Below are positions 9,028 through 16,620 of a stretch of DNA of 64,000 nt, one piece after another. The notes below the pieces were generated by a model that saw only the letters and a program-made list of their open reading frames with translations, searched no databases and was not told where the DNA came from. Numbering within the stretch: the first letter of the stretch is position 1; every line of letters begins with the position of its first letter. The translations under genes and the position numbers were made by a program. The stretch comes from Paenibacillus alba (GTDB taxonomy: Bacteria > Bacillota > Bacilli > Paenibacillales > NBRC-103111). Where the stretch lies: positions 62,001-126,000 of the forward strand of contig NZ_JABMKZ010000012.1 of NCBI RefSeq assembly GCF_013204855.1, given 5' to 3'.

Positions 9028-10071
9028 ATGAAGCATGAGGAAAAAGGTGGGTGGCGAGCTGACATCGCACCTTACGAAAGACCACATATGAAGCATAGTG
9101 TGTGGCAAATTATCAATACACTGGTACCCTTTCTTGTCTTGTGGTACTTCGCTTTCTTGAGTCTTTCGGTTTCAATCTGGCTTACGTTCGTGTTAGATAT
9201 CGTTGCCGCAGGGTTTTTGGTTCGAATCTTTATTATTTTCCATGATTGCTGCCACAAATCTTTTTTCAAAAATAAAATTGCAAATGAAATTGTCGGGACC
9301 ATCACAGGTATTTTAACGTTTTGTCCGTATCATCAATGGCGCCATACGCACTCGGTTCATCACGCATCCAGCGGTAATTTGGATCGCAGAGGTGTGGGCG
9401 ATATCTGGACACTCACGGTTGACGAATATATGGCTTCTTCATGGGGCCGCAGACTGTATTACCGGTTGTACCGCAATCCGCTGATCATGTTTATTGTTGG
9501 ACCGATCTACATCTTCTTAATTGATTATCGGTTTAACCGCAAGCGGGCTGGCAAGAAAGAGCGCATTAACACCTATATAACCAACTTGGGCATCGTAGGC
9601 GGAATCGCTTTGCTTTGTTGGGGAATCGGCTGGCAATCCGTCCTTCTGATTCAAGGTCCTATGTTTTTCGTATCAGGCATGGCTGGCATTTGGCTATTCT
9701 ATGTGCAGCATAACTATGAAGACACGTACTATGAGCACGAAGGCGAATGGGACTATGTGAAAGCCGCAATGCATGGCAGTTCGTTCTACAAGCTGCCCCG
9801 CGTTCTACACTGGATTACAGGGAATATCGGCTTTCACCACATTCATCATTTGAGCCCGCGTGTACCGAACTACTACCTGGAAAAGGTGCATAACAAAAGT
9901 GCCGAGCTGCGCAAAGTGCAAACGATTACGCTGCTTACCAGCTTAGAATCTTTGAAGTTCCGAATCTGGAACGAGGAAACGAAGAAGTTTATTCAATTCA
10001 AGGATTTGAAGCGTTTCAGAACGAAACGGGTCATCGCGGCCGAAGTATTGAAAGTGAAAGTATCGGAATAA
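9028..10071 (+). CDS. Membrane fatty acid desaturase
   Basis: A 347-aa membrane di-iron enzyme that introduces a double bond into acyl chains, usually of membrane lipids. All three histidine boxes are present: HDCCH (72-76), HTHSVHH (106-112) and HHIHH near residue 270. Hydrophobic pairs near 30-70 and 165-215 fit the usual fold. AAGGAG lies 12 nt before the ATG. A strong terminator follows. The long leader and the cold-associated genes elsewhere in the window suggest a membrane fluidity role; Bacillus Des is the named relative, but the regiospecificity cannot be read from sequence. Confidence 0.93.
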   Translation: MKHEEKGGWRADIAPYERPHMKHSVWQIINTLVPFLVLWYFAFLSLSVSIWLTFVLDIVAAGFLVRIFIIFHDCCHKSFFKNKIANEIVGTITGILTFCPYHQWRHTHSVHHASSGNLDRRGVGDIWTLTVDEYMASSWGRRLYYRLYRNPLIMFIVGPIYIFLIDYRFNRKRAGKKERINTYITNLGIVGGIALLCWGIGWQSVLLIQGPMFFVSGMAGIWLFYVQHNYEDTYYEHEGEWDYVKAAMHGSSFYKLPRVLHWITGNIGFHHIHHLSPRVPNYYLEKVHNKSAELRKVQTITLLTSLESLKFRIWNEETKKFIQFKDLKRFRTKRVIAAEVLKVKVSE

Positions 10072-10090
10072 ATAAGGCGAGGCCCTAGTG

Positions 10091-10134
10091 CTGCCAGTTT
10101 AAGTAGGTAAATCTACTTAGACTGGCAGTTTTTA
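10091..10134 (+). terminator. Rho-independent terminator of the desaturase gene
   Basis: A 16-bp stem (CTGCCAGTTTAAGTAG pairing with CTACTTAGACTGGCAG, one G-U) with loop GTAAAT, followed by TTTTTATTTG. Confidence 0.9.
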
Positions 10135-10146
10135 TTTGCTTTTTCT

Positions 10147-10231
10147 ACCTAAAAAAAACACAAGTCAGTGAAAAGGCATTCCATTGTTGGAAGCGCTTTA
10201 GGAAGGTAGGATAGAACTATAACATCGACGA
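10147..10231 (+). promoter_or_regulatory. Promoter/operator copy A of the polysaccharide transport locus
   Basis: An 85-bp block that recurs without gaps at 13645-13729 with about 11 mismatches. It contains a 36-bp element (10149-10184) that starts CTAAAAAAAACACAA and ends GGCATTCCAT, directly followed by -35 TTGTTG (10184-10189), 17 nt, and -10 TAGGAT (10207-10212). The weak -35 with a conserved element abutting it is the arrangement expected for an AraC-type activator; the regulator at 15580 is the obvious candidate. An AAGCGCTT core between -35 and -10 resembles a catabolite-repression site but has several mismatches to consensus. Confidence 0.65.
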
Positions 10232-10255
10232 GATTGAAGTGAGGGGGGCCAGAGG

Positions 10256-11218
10256 ATGGCGGTCAACGCACAAGCTGTGAAGCAAGTGGGACAAGGCGCA
10301 CAGGTCAGCAAGGGTAAAGGCTTTCTACGAAAGCTTTGGAAGTATAGGGCGTTATATCTGATTTCGGTGCCGGGTATTTTGTATTTTATTATTTTCAAAT
10401 ATGTACCGTTGCTTGGGTCTGTCATTGCGTTCCAGGATTACAACATTTTTGATGGTTTTACCGGGAGCAAGTGGGTCGGATTCGAGCATTTTGCCCGGAT
10501 GTTCGCCCATTACGATTTCTTGAAAATTTTGAAGAATACGATGCTGATTGGGATCTATGATCTCGTGCTGGCTTTCCCTGCACCTATTGTTCTGGCTCTG
10601 CTGCTGAATGAGCTAAGAGTCGTCCTCTACAAGCGTATTCTGCAAACTGTAGTGTACATGCCTCATTTCCTTTCGTGGGTCATTGTAAGCGGTATCGCAA
10701 TTGGTATTCTTTCTCCATCTACGGGGGCTGTGAATCATTTCATTACGATGCTTGGTTTCGACCCTGTGTACTTCTTGGGGGAAGAATCGTGGATTCGTAC
10801 GGTACTGATTACGTCGGGAATTTGGAGAGATTCCGGTTACGGGACGATCATTTATTTGGCCGCATTAGCAGGGATTAATCCCGATTTATATGAGGCTTCT
10901 GAGGTAGATGGCGCCAACCGCTGGAGACAAACCATTTCCATCACGCTGCCGTCGCTGCTGCCAACGATCATGATTTTGTTCTTGCTGCACATCGGGAAGT
11001 TCCTGGATTTCGGCTTTGAACGTGTTTACGTATTCTTGAACCCTTTGAATAAAGAAAATGGCGAAATTCTAGATACGTATATTTATACCGCTGGGTTATT
11101 GAATCAACAGTTCAGCTATACAACGGCGATTGGCCTATTTAAAGCCCTCGTTGGGGTCATGCTCATCGTCATCGGAAATATCATGAGTAAGAAAACTACT
11201 GGTGAAAGCCTGTACTAA
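10256..11218 (+). CDS. Carbohydrate ABC permease, LplB type
   Basis: A 320-aa membrane protein with six predicted helices and the EAA loop ASEVDGANRWRQTISITLP. The N-terminal part KYRALYLISVPG and the length match the LplB/YtcP group that imports complex oligosaccharides, including uronic-acid products. GAGGGGGG is 7 nt before the ATG. It is followed 16 nt later by the partner permease. No ATPase is encoded nearby; such systems usually share a general MsmX-type ATPase encoded elsewhere. Confidence 0.92.
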   Translation: MAVNAQAVKQVGQGAQVSKGKGFLRKLWKYRALYLISVPGILYFIIFKYVPLLGSVIAFQDYNIFDGFTGSKWVGFEHFARMFAHYDFLKILKNTMLIGIYDLVLAFPAPIVLALLLNELRVVLYKRILQTVVYMPHFLSWVIVSGIAIGILSPSTGAVNHFITMLGFDPVYFLGEESWIRTVLITSGIWRDSGYGTIIYLAALAGINPDLYEASEVDGANRWRQTISITLPSLLPTIMILFLLHIGKFLDFGFERVYVFLNPLNKENGEILDTYIYTAGLLNQQFSYTTAIGLFKALVGVMLIVIGNIMSKKTTGESLY

Positions 11219-11234
11219 GACGGAGGTGAACGCT

Positions 11235-12116
11235 ATGAATCGCAAGCCGACTGCCGGCTGGCAAACGTTTAATGTTTTTAATGTGCTTTTTCTGACACTG
11301 TTATCGCTAGCGATGCTCCTGCCGTTCTTAAACGTGCTGGCTCAATCCTTTAGTTCGTCGGAAGCCATTGTGACCGGGAAAGTTCTGTTTCTTCCTGTAG
11401 AATTTACATCAATCAACTATCAATATGTGTTCAGTGACGCGGCGATTTGGCGGTCCTTTGGAGTAACGGTCTACATTACAATCGTAGGTACACTGATCAA
11501 CTTGATCGCCACAGCATCGCTGGCTTATCCGGTTTCGCGCCCTGAATATGCAGGCCGCAACGCGATTGTCATCATGGTGCTGATTACAATGGTTTTCAGT
11601 GCGCCGCTGATTCCCAACTTTATTTTGATGAAAAATTTGCACCTGACGAATTCCCTTTGGGCTTTGCTGCTTCCGGGAGCCATCAGTGCCTTTAACTTCT
11701 TCGTGATGCGGTCGTTCTTCCTGCAACTTCCGAGTGAATTAATTGACTCCGGGCGTATAGATGGCTGCTCTGAGCTGCGCATGATCTGGAGCATTGTCCT
11801 GCCTTTGTCTAAACCGGTGATGGCTTCCTTGGGCATTTTCTATGCCGTGGGCCACTGGAATACGTATCAGAATGCGTTATACTATATTAACAAACCAGCG
11901 CTATGGCCGCTCCAGGTGAAGCTGCGTCAGTTGATCGCTTCGGAGGACATCAGCATCGACCCGAACTCTTCGCAGTTCAGCGGGCTGGCTCACATGGATC
12001 CGGAAGGGATCAAAATGGCGACAATTATCATTGCCACAATTCCAATTATTCTGATCTACCCGTTCTTGCAGCGTCACTTCGTTAAAGGGATGATGGTGGG
12101 TTCTGTTAAATCGTAA
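11235..12116 (+). CDS. Carbohydrate ABC permease, LplC type
   Basis: A 293-aa partner permease with six helices and the EAA-like loop DGCSELRMIWSIVLP near residue 175. The start ATG at 11235 is preceded by GGAGGTGAACGCT; the frame is open back to 11202 but without a ribosome site. The C-terminus (VKGMMVGSVKS) is typical for the LplC/YteP-partner family. A terminator follows, separating the permeases from their binding protein gene 1.8 kb downstream. Confidence 0.92.
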   Translation: MNRKPTAGWQTFNVFNVLFLTLLSLAMLLPFLNVLAQSFSSSEAIVTGKVLFLPVEFTSINYQYVFSDAAIWRSFGVTVYITIVGTLINLIATASLAYPVSRPEYAGRNAIVIMVLITMVFSAPLIPNFILMKNLHLTNSLWALLLPGAISAFNFFVMRSFFLQLPSELIDSGRIDGCSELRMIWSIVLPLSKPVMASLGIFYAVGHWNTYQNALYYINKPALWPLQVKLRQLIASEDISIDPNSSQFSGLAHMDPEGIKMATIIIATIPIILIYPFLQRHFVKGMMVGSVKS

Positions 12117-12147
12117 TGGAAAGAAGGAACAAACACTAAAAGTTATG

Positions 12148-12172
12148 AAACCTAGCCGCAGGCTAGGTTTTT
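12148..12172 (+). terminator. Terminator of the LplB/LplC permease operon
   Basis: Perfect 10-bp stem AAACCTAGCC / GGCTAGGTTT with loop GCA, the 3' arm running into TTTTT. Confidence 0.9.
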
Positions 12173-12267
12173 CGCATAGAAAGTATAAGTTTCTGGGTGG
12201 ATTTAAGGGGGGCTGCCTTTTTAGAAATATTAGAGTTAATATGTTTGGGGTGAGCGCGGAGGTATGG

Positions 12268-12442
12268 GAACTAGAGGGCGCTATTCTAGCCAAAAGTGGC
12301 ATTATAGCGAGGTTGAGGGAAATACAGTATGCTATTTTGCTTTTTCGTGGGAAATTCAGCGCTTTTCGTGGAAATAAGACCCTGTAGTTCCGCGATGCCC
12401 CTCGCTTCCCTGCTATTTGCCTAAATAGCGCCCTGGAGTTCC
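12268..12442. repeat. Intergenic inverted-repeat element (GGAACTA family)
   Basis: In the roughly 400-bp gene-free stretch 12117-12524. GGAACTAGAGGGCGCTATT (12267-12285) has inverted copies AATAGCGCCCTGGAGTTCC (12424-12442) and, less exact, AATAAGACCCTGTAGTTCC (12373-12391). Related units occur at 47884-48063. The DNA between them is rich in short stems. No convincing gene is present. This looks like a dispersed non-coding element. Confidence 0.6.
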
Positions 12443-12524
12443 GCTTACTAGGTTTTGTCGCTAACAAGGGGCGGATTTCTCAGGGCGGCGAAGCCGTTTT
12501 TCACATAAGTAGAAGTTATATTTT

Positions 12525-13571
12525 CTATAAAGAATCTTCGATCTCTTCGAAAGCCATGTAAAGCTCAGGCAAATCGAAATTTAATTTCAATGTAATACCC
12601 AGCTTATCGGTACTGTCCTTTAGAGCGAAAAAAGCCTTATTGGAACGTACGTTGATTGATTTTGGCTTAAAGCCAGACGTCTTGAGAAGATCAAGCAGTT
12701 GTTCCACAAAGTCGTGGGCAAAGTCGTGGTTATCTGCTAATTCGCTAGTCAATATAAGACCAGTTGAAGCGCTCATCCATAGACTCAATCGAGGATAGCT
12801 TCCTCGTTCATCCTTTTCGCCAAATGCTTGGGAAATGTATTGAAAGTCGGAATGCCAGACCTCTGTTGATGTCTTCAAACTTTTACCTATTTGGCGAAGC
12901 TGCAGTTCGTTAGGATACACATAAGGGGTTAGAAGCTCCCCATCTTCTAGCCAAGGCTGCCACGTATCTGACCAAGAGACGCCGGAAGAGGTGATCTCCG
13001 GGATGCGATGCAGACGTTTTTGGCCAGTTCCTTCAGCCGTCTGGTCATGTTCAAAGTACAATTCATGATTCTCTCGGAACCGATCTGCTACGTATATGGT
13101 TTGCTCTATGGCAGCTATAAGAAATCTTACTTCTTGACCATTAGGCTGTGTTGGTAAGAAGCCAGGTTCAAAGCTGCGGAATTGCGGCCAGGCGTGAGCA
13201 CCGCGAAATTTATAACCAAGATTACGGATTAATTGGAGATCATCTTTGTACAACCGATCTCGATTCTCAAAACCAACTGTGATTGCACGCATCGATCTAG
13301 CTAATTCGATCCGATCATCATCGAACTGATCAGTAACGCCGCTCAATTCCTGCAGGAATAGTCTTGCTTGTGGTCCTGTATAAACATTGAGACCATAACT
13401 GATCTTGCCTGCCCCAAACACGACACAGCAACCAAGCTCGCTGCTCTCGGGATCGGTTATCAGAAAGTAATCATCATCTTCCATCCAATTCCAGGGAGCC
13501 TGGTTTTTAAATTGAATTGTTGCTTCAAAAAGCTGCTGCCACTCTTCCTTAGTTGCCTGTAAGTTGGCCAT
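12525..13571 (-). CDS. DUF6930/DUF7309-like protein of unknown function
   Basis: A cytoplasmic protein of 348 aa with no signal peptide or membrane helix. The N-terminal part (APWNWMEDDDYFLITDP, then CCVVFGAGKISYGLNVY) resembles the DUF7309/DUF6930 proteins common in Paenibacillus; I name these domains from memory of their pattern. GGAGG is 7 nt before the ATG at 13571; an in-frame TTG six bases upstream is less likely. It stands on the strand opposite to the polysaccharide locus and lies between two near-identical promoter blocks, so it may have been inserted there. Its function is unknown. Confidence 0.8.
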   Translation of the reverse strand: MANLQATKEEWQQLFEATIQFKNQAPWNWMEDDDYFLITDPESSELGCCVVFGAGKISYGLNVYTGPQARLFLQELSGVTDQFDDDRIELARSMRAITVGFENRDRLYKDDLQLIRNLGYKFRGAHAWPQFRSFEPGFLPTQPNGQEVRFLIAAIEQTIYVADRFRENHELYFEHDQTAEGTGQKRLHRIPEITSSGVSWSDTWQPWLEDGELLTPYVYPNELQLRQIGKSLKTSTEVWHSDFQYISQAFGEKDERGSYPRLSLWMSASTGLILTSELADNHDFAHDFVEQLLDLLKTSGFKPKSINVRSNKAFFALKDSTDKLGITLKLNFDLPELYMAFEEIEDSL

Positions 13572-13644
13572 TTCCAAACCTCCGACTATTATTTTATTTT
13601 ATTATGTTGGTATCCTGTTTATTTGACAAGCCTTATTGAGGCCA

Positions 13645-13729
13645 ACCTAAAAAAAACACAAGCAAGTGATAAGGCATTCCATTGTTGAAAGCGTTTCACG
13701 AGGGTAGGATATAGCTATAACGTCGACGA
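13645..13729 (+). promoter_or_regulatory. Promoter/operator copy B upstream of the solute-binding protein gene
   Basis: Ungapped copy of the block at 10147-10231: the same A-run element, GGCATTCCAT, -35 TTGTTG (13682-13687), 17 nt and -10 TAGGAT (13705-13710). AAAGCGTTTC between -35 and -10 is closer to a cre core than in copy A. The next plus-strand gene starts at 13898, so this would give a long leader. It also contains part of the intergenic region in front of the DUF gene on the other strand. Confidence 0.6.
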
Positions 13730-13784
13730 AACTTGTATAGAAGCTGCTTAATCCCTGCATGAAATCTCCAATTTTTACAGTATT

Positions 13785-13844
13785 CTAAAAAAAAGACAAA
13801 TCGAACTAAAGGCATTCCATATCCGTATTTTGTAAACGCTTTTA
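13785..13844 (+). promoter_or_regulatory. Third operator copy plus cre-like site before the binding protein gene
   Basis: 13785-13820 repeats the 36-bp element (CTAAAAAAAAGACAA to GGCATTCCAT) at exactly the same length as in copies A and B. TGTAAACGCTTTTA (13831-13844) fits the CcpA consensus TGWAARCGYTWNCW at 13 of 14 positions and is nearly palindromic with the following CA. Together they suggest substrate activation plus glucose repression of the binding protein gene at 13898. Confidence 0.6.
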
Positions 13845-13897
13845 CAATGAAGATGTAAATGTCGTTATCAATTTGCGAAAAGAAAAGAGGGGCATAC

Positions 13898-15493
13898 ATG
13901 AAAAAATGGATTCCGACCACAATGGCAGCTGTCTTGTTGAGCAGTATGCTGGTTGCTTGTACTTCCAAGACTTCGGAACAACCGAAAGCATCAAGCGCTG
14001 CGGGTGCAACAGCTGGTGCGGCCAGCACGAAGCCTGCTGAGAAAACGAAATTCTCCATCTCTCTGCGTACTCTGGCTTTCGGACATGTGGAGAAATCACC
14101 GGATATCAATCAAGATAAATGGGTGAAGAAACTAGAAGAGATGACGAACTCTGATATGAATATCGTGTTGGTTCCGCACAAAGAATATGATCAAAAAATG
14201 ATTCAAATGTTCGCAACCAACGATATTCCTGACGTTGTACAAGGCAGCGGCGGTGTGAACGGCAAGGAAATGGCAGGTTCCGTGAAAGCGGGCGTATTCA
14301 TGCCTTTGGATGATTTGCTCAAACAATATGGCCCGAACTTGCTGAAAAAGGTTCCCAAAGATGCTTGGGACAGCGTGACGTATCAAGGTAAAATTTATGC
14401 GATTCCGGAGTACTTGTCCAACCCGTCCCGCCGCGCGATCTTCGTGCGCAAGGATTTGCTGGATAAAGCCGGCCTAGGCGTTCCCAAAACCGTAGATGAG
14501 TATATGACCGTACTCCGCAAGTTCAAGGAAATGGGCGTAGAGAACCCGTACATGGGTCGCGAAAACTTTAAATATGCCGATTCCTTCTTCGGTGCTTATG
14601 ATGTGTTCCCGTACTTGTCGATGTTCGAGAAGCAAGGCGATCAAATTTTGCCGAAATTCTTCGATACTGAGAATATGATGAAAGCGCTGCAAACGTACAA
14701 AACGATGTTTGACGAAGGCTTGATCAACAAAGAATTTGCAACGATCAACGCGACCGTGTTCAAGAACACGATCCTTGCGGGCAAAGCAGGCATGTGGTCC
14801 ATGAACGCGAATGAAATGCTGCAATGGGAAACACAGCTGAAAACAACGGTTCCAACAGGCAGTATTGCTATCATCCCTTCCCCAACTGGCCCGGATGGCA
14901 AAGGCGGTCACTACTTGTACGGCGCAGCGCCACGGACTTATTTCATCAATAAAAATGTGAAAAATGCCGGACAAATCATTAAGTTCTTCGATTGGATGAT
15001 GTCAGATGAAGCAGAGAAATTCTTCACGTTTGGTATCGAAGGCGATACCTTCAAAACCGTAGACGGCAAAATTGACTACAAAGCTCCAACAGACAGCGCA
15101 GGCGTCGATGAAGAGCGTTACCGTCAATCCTTCTTGTGGCTAGTGCAAGATACGACTTATAATAAAGGCACACTTAGTTTGACGGATGAAGGCAAGAAAT
15201 TAATGAACATCTATGATACAACGCTGAAAAATGAAGGCCGCGACGGCATCAGCTTCGAGCCTCGCTTGGATTCATTAATGAAAAACGTGGACATTTCACC
15301 GCTTTCCGACCAAGCGCCTCCGGTTCTTTTGCAGCATATGGTCAAAATGGTGTATGGCAAAGAACCGATTTCGGATTGGCCGAAAGTATTGGAAGAGTGG
15401 AAATCCAAAGGCGGCAACGATGTCATCAAGGAAGCCACAGAGAAATTCAATAGCAAAGATTCCGGTACGACTGTGTCGATGCCGCGTAAATAA
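13898..15493 (+). CDS. Extracellular solute-binding lipoprotein, LplA type
   Basis: A 531-aa lipoprotein that should capture oligosaccharides for the LplB/LplC permeases at 10256-12116. Signal peptide MKKWIPTTMA and lipobox LVAC with Cys21, followed by a Ser/Ala-rich linker. Lengths above 500 aa are typical for the LplA family. The frame is open back to 13859, but AGAGGGG six bases before the ATG at 13898 fixes the start. A stable hairpin follows before the regulator gene. Confidence 0.92.
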   Translation: MKKWIPTTMAAVLLSSMLVACTSKTSEQPKASSAAGATAGAASTKPAEKTKFSISLRTLAFGHVEKSPDINQDKWVKKLEEMTNSDMNIVLVPHKEYDQKMIQMFATNDIPDVVQGSGGVNGKEMAGSVKAGVFMPLDDLLKQYGPNLLKKVPKDAWDSVTYQGKIYAIPEYLSNPSRRAIFVRKDLLDKAGLGVPKTVDEYMTVLRKFKEMGVENPYMGRENFKYADSFFGAYDVFPYLSMFEKQGDQILPKFFDTENMMKALQTYKTMFDEGLINKEFATINATVFKNTILAGKAGMWSMNANEMLQWETQLKTTVPTGSIAIIPSPTGPDGKGGHYLYGAAPRTYFINKNVKNAGQIIKFFDWMMSDEAEKFFTFGIEGDTFKTVDGKIDYKAPTDSAGVDEERYRQSFLWLVQDTTYNKGTLSLTDEGKKLMNIYDTTLKNEGRDGISFEPRLDSLMKNVDISPLSDQAPPVLLQHMVKMVYGKEPISDWPKVLEEWKSKGGNDVIKEATEKFNSKDSGTTVSMPRK

Positions 15494-15516
15494 GCTCAGC
15501 AACTGGGCATGACCGT

Positions 15517-15543
15517 CTCCTCACGTGCTGTGCACGTGGGGAG
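15517..15543 (+). other. Stable hairpin after the binding protein gene
   Basis: A 12-bp stem CTCCTCACGTGC / GCACGTGGGGAG (one G-U) with loop TGT. No U-run follows. It probably protects the abundant upstream mRNA from 3' exonucleases or reduces read-through into the regulator gene, as is common behind binding protein genes. A similar design is at 28371-28422. Confidence 0.6.
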
Positions 15544-15579
15544 CAGGCATTTCATAAGGGTAAGAAGGGAGACCTCCTC

Positions 15580-16620
15580 ATGTATCGCATACTCATTGTC
15601 GATGACGAACCGATGATACGCAAAGGATTGCAAAAGCTCGTGGAACAATCGGAACTGCCGATCGAAAGCCTGCGTACGGCTGAGAATGGCGTAGTCGCGC
15701 TGCAGCGAATTGGGGAGGAACGACCCGACTTCCTGTTCACCGATATCCGCATGCCCAAAATGGATGGACTTGAGCTGTGCGCACGGGTCGCCGAGATGGA
15801 TGCAGATATCCAAGTGGTGGTCATCTCAGGGTTCGGTGATTTTGAATATGCGCAGAAATGCGTTTCCTATGGGGTAAAAGAGTACTTGCTGAAGCCCGTT
15901 AATATCAAAGGTTTCCAAAACGTGCTGGAGAAGCTGATCCGCACCAAAACCAAAGTCAGTTCAGAGACTTTCGTGGCGGTCACGAAGCTGGAACAGTGGG
16001 CAAGCCGTATGGAACATGCGGTCTGGATGCTGCAAGAAGCGGAATTGAAAGGCCTTGTCAGCGAAATTCAGGATGAGTTGAAGACGTATAAATTGAAGCT
16101 CAATCGCTGGATAGATATTTTACAAGAGATTCACACCCTTCTGCACCAAAGACTCAATGTGCGCGATGTGTACCTCATGCAGGGTGAGCTGGATCTGACA
16201 GGTGCCGCTGATGAGCAGGAAGCGTGGTACCGGTTCACAGCAGCGGTTCATGGACATCTGGATGAGCTCCGTGCGAAGCGCAAGGGGAAGCTGAAGGACC
16301 CGGTAGAGGAGGCCAAGCAGTACATCGAGACCCACCTCGCGGAGGAAGTTTCGTTAGAAGAAGTGGCTGATTTCATCGGACTGAATCCCTCTTATTTCAG
16401 CCAATTGTTCAAACAAAGCACGCAAGAGACGTTTGTGCAGTACCGAACGCGCAGACGGATGGAGAAGGCGAAGAAGCTGCTTGAACAGCCGCAGTGGCGC
16501 ATCACGGACATTTCCGGAGAGGTCGGTTACGCCGATCATCCCCATTTTACGAAGACATTCAAGAAGTATGAAGGCTGTCTCCCTTCGGAGTACCGCCAAC
16601 AAATGGGCATTCGTACATGA
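15580..16620 (+). CDS. AraC-family response regulator (YesN type)
   Basis: A 346-aa regulator. The receiver domain holds the acidic pair at 8-9, phospho-acceptor Asp55 in FTDIRMP and Lys105 in LLKPV. A linker follows to about 240, then two AraC helix-turn-helix units (LEEVADFIGLNPSYFSQLF and ITDISGEVGYADHPHF). It overlaps the kinase gene by four bases (ATGA). It is the likely activator acting on the 36-bp elements at 10149, 13647 and 13785. Confidence 0.93.
   Translation: MYRILIVDDEPMIRKGLQKLVEQSELPIESLRTAENGVVALQRIGEERPDFLFTDIRMPKMDGLELCARVAEMDADIQVVVISGFGDFEYAQKCVSYGVKEYLLKPVNIKGFQNVLEKLIRTKTKVSSETFVAVTKLEQWASRMEHAVWMLQEAELKGLVSEIQDELKTYKLKLNRWIDILQEIHTLLHQRLNVRDVYLMQGELDLTGAADEQEAWYRFTAAVHGHLDELRAKRKGKLKDPVEEAKQYIETHLAEEVSLEEVADFIGLNPSYFSQLFKQSTQETFVQYRTRRRMEKAKKLLEQPQWRITDISGEVGYADHPHFTKTFKKYEGCLPSEYRQQMGIRT

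Noticed and set aside
10184-10204. cre site in promoter copy A
   Set aside because: The AAGCGCTT core is present but outer positions differ from consensus at about three sites; the site at 13831 is much better.
12145-12387. 80-aa plus-strand frame after the LplC-type gene
   Set aside because: It begins inside the terminator hairpin and runs through repeat DNA.
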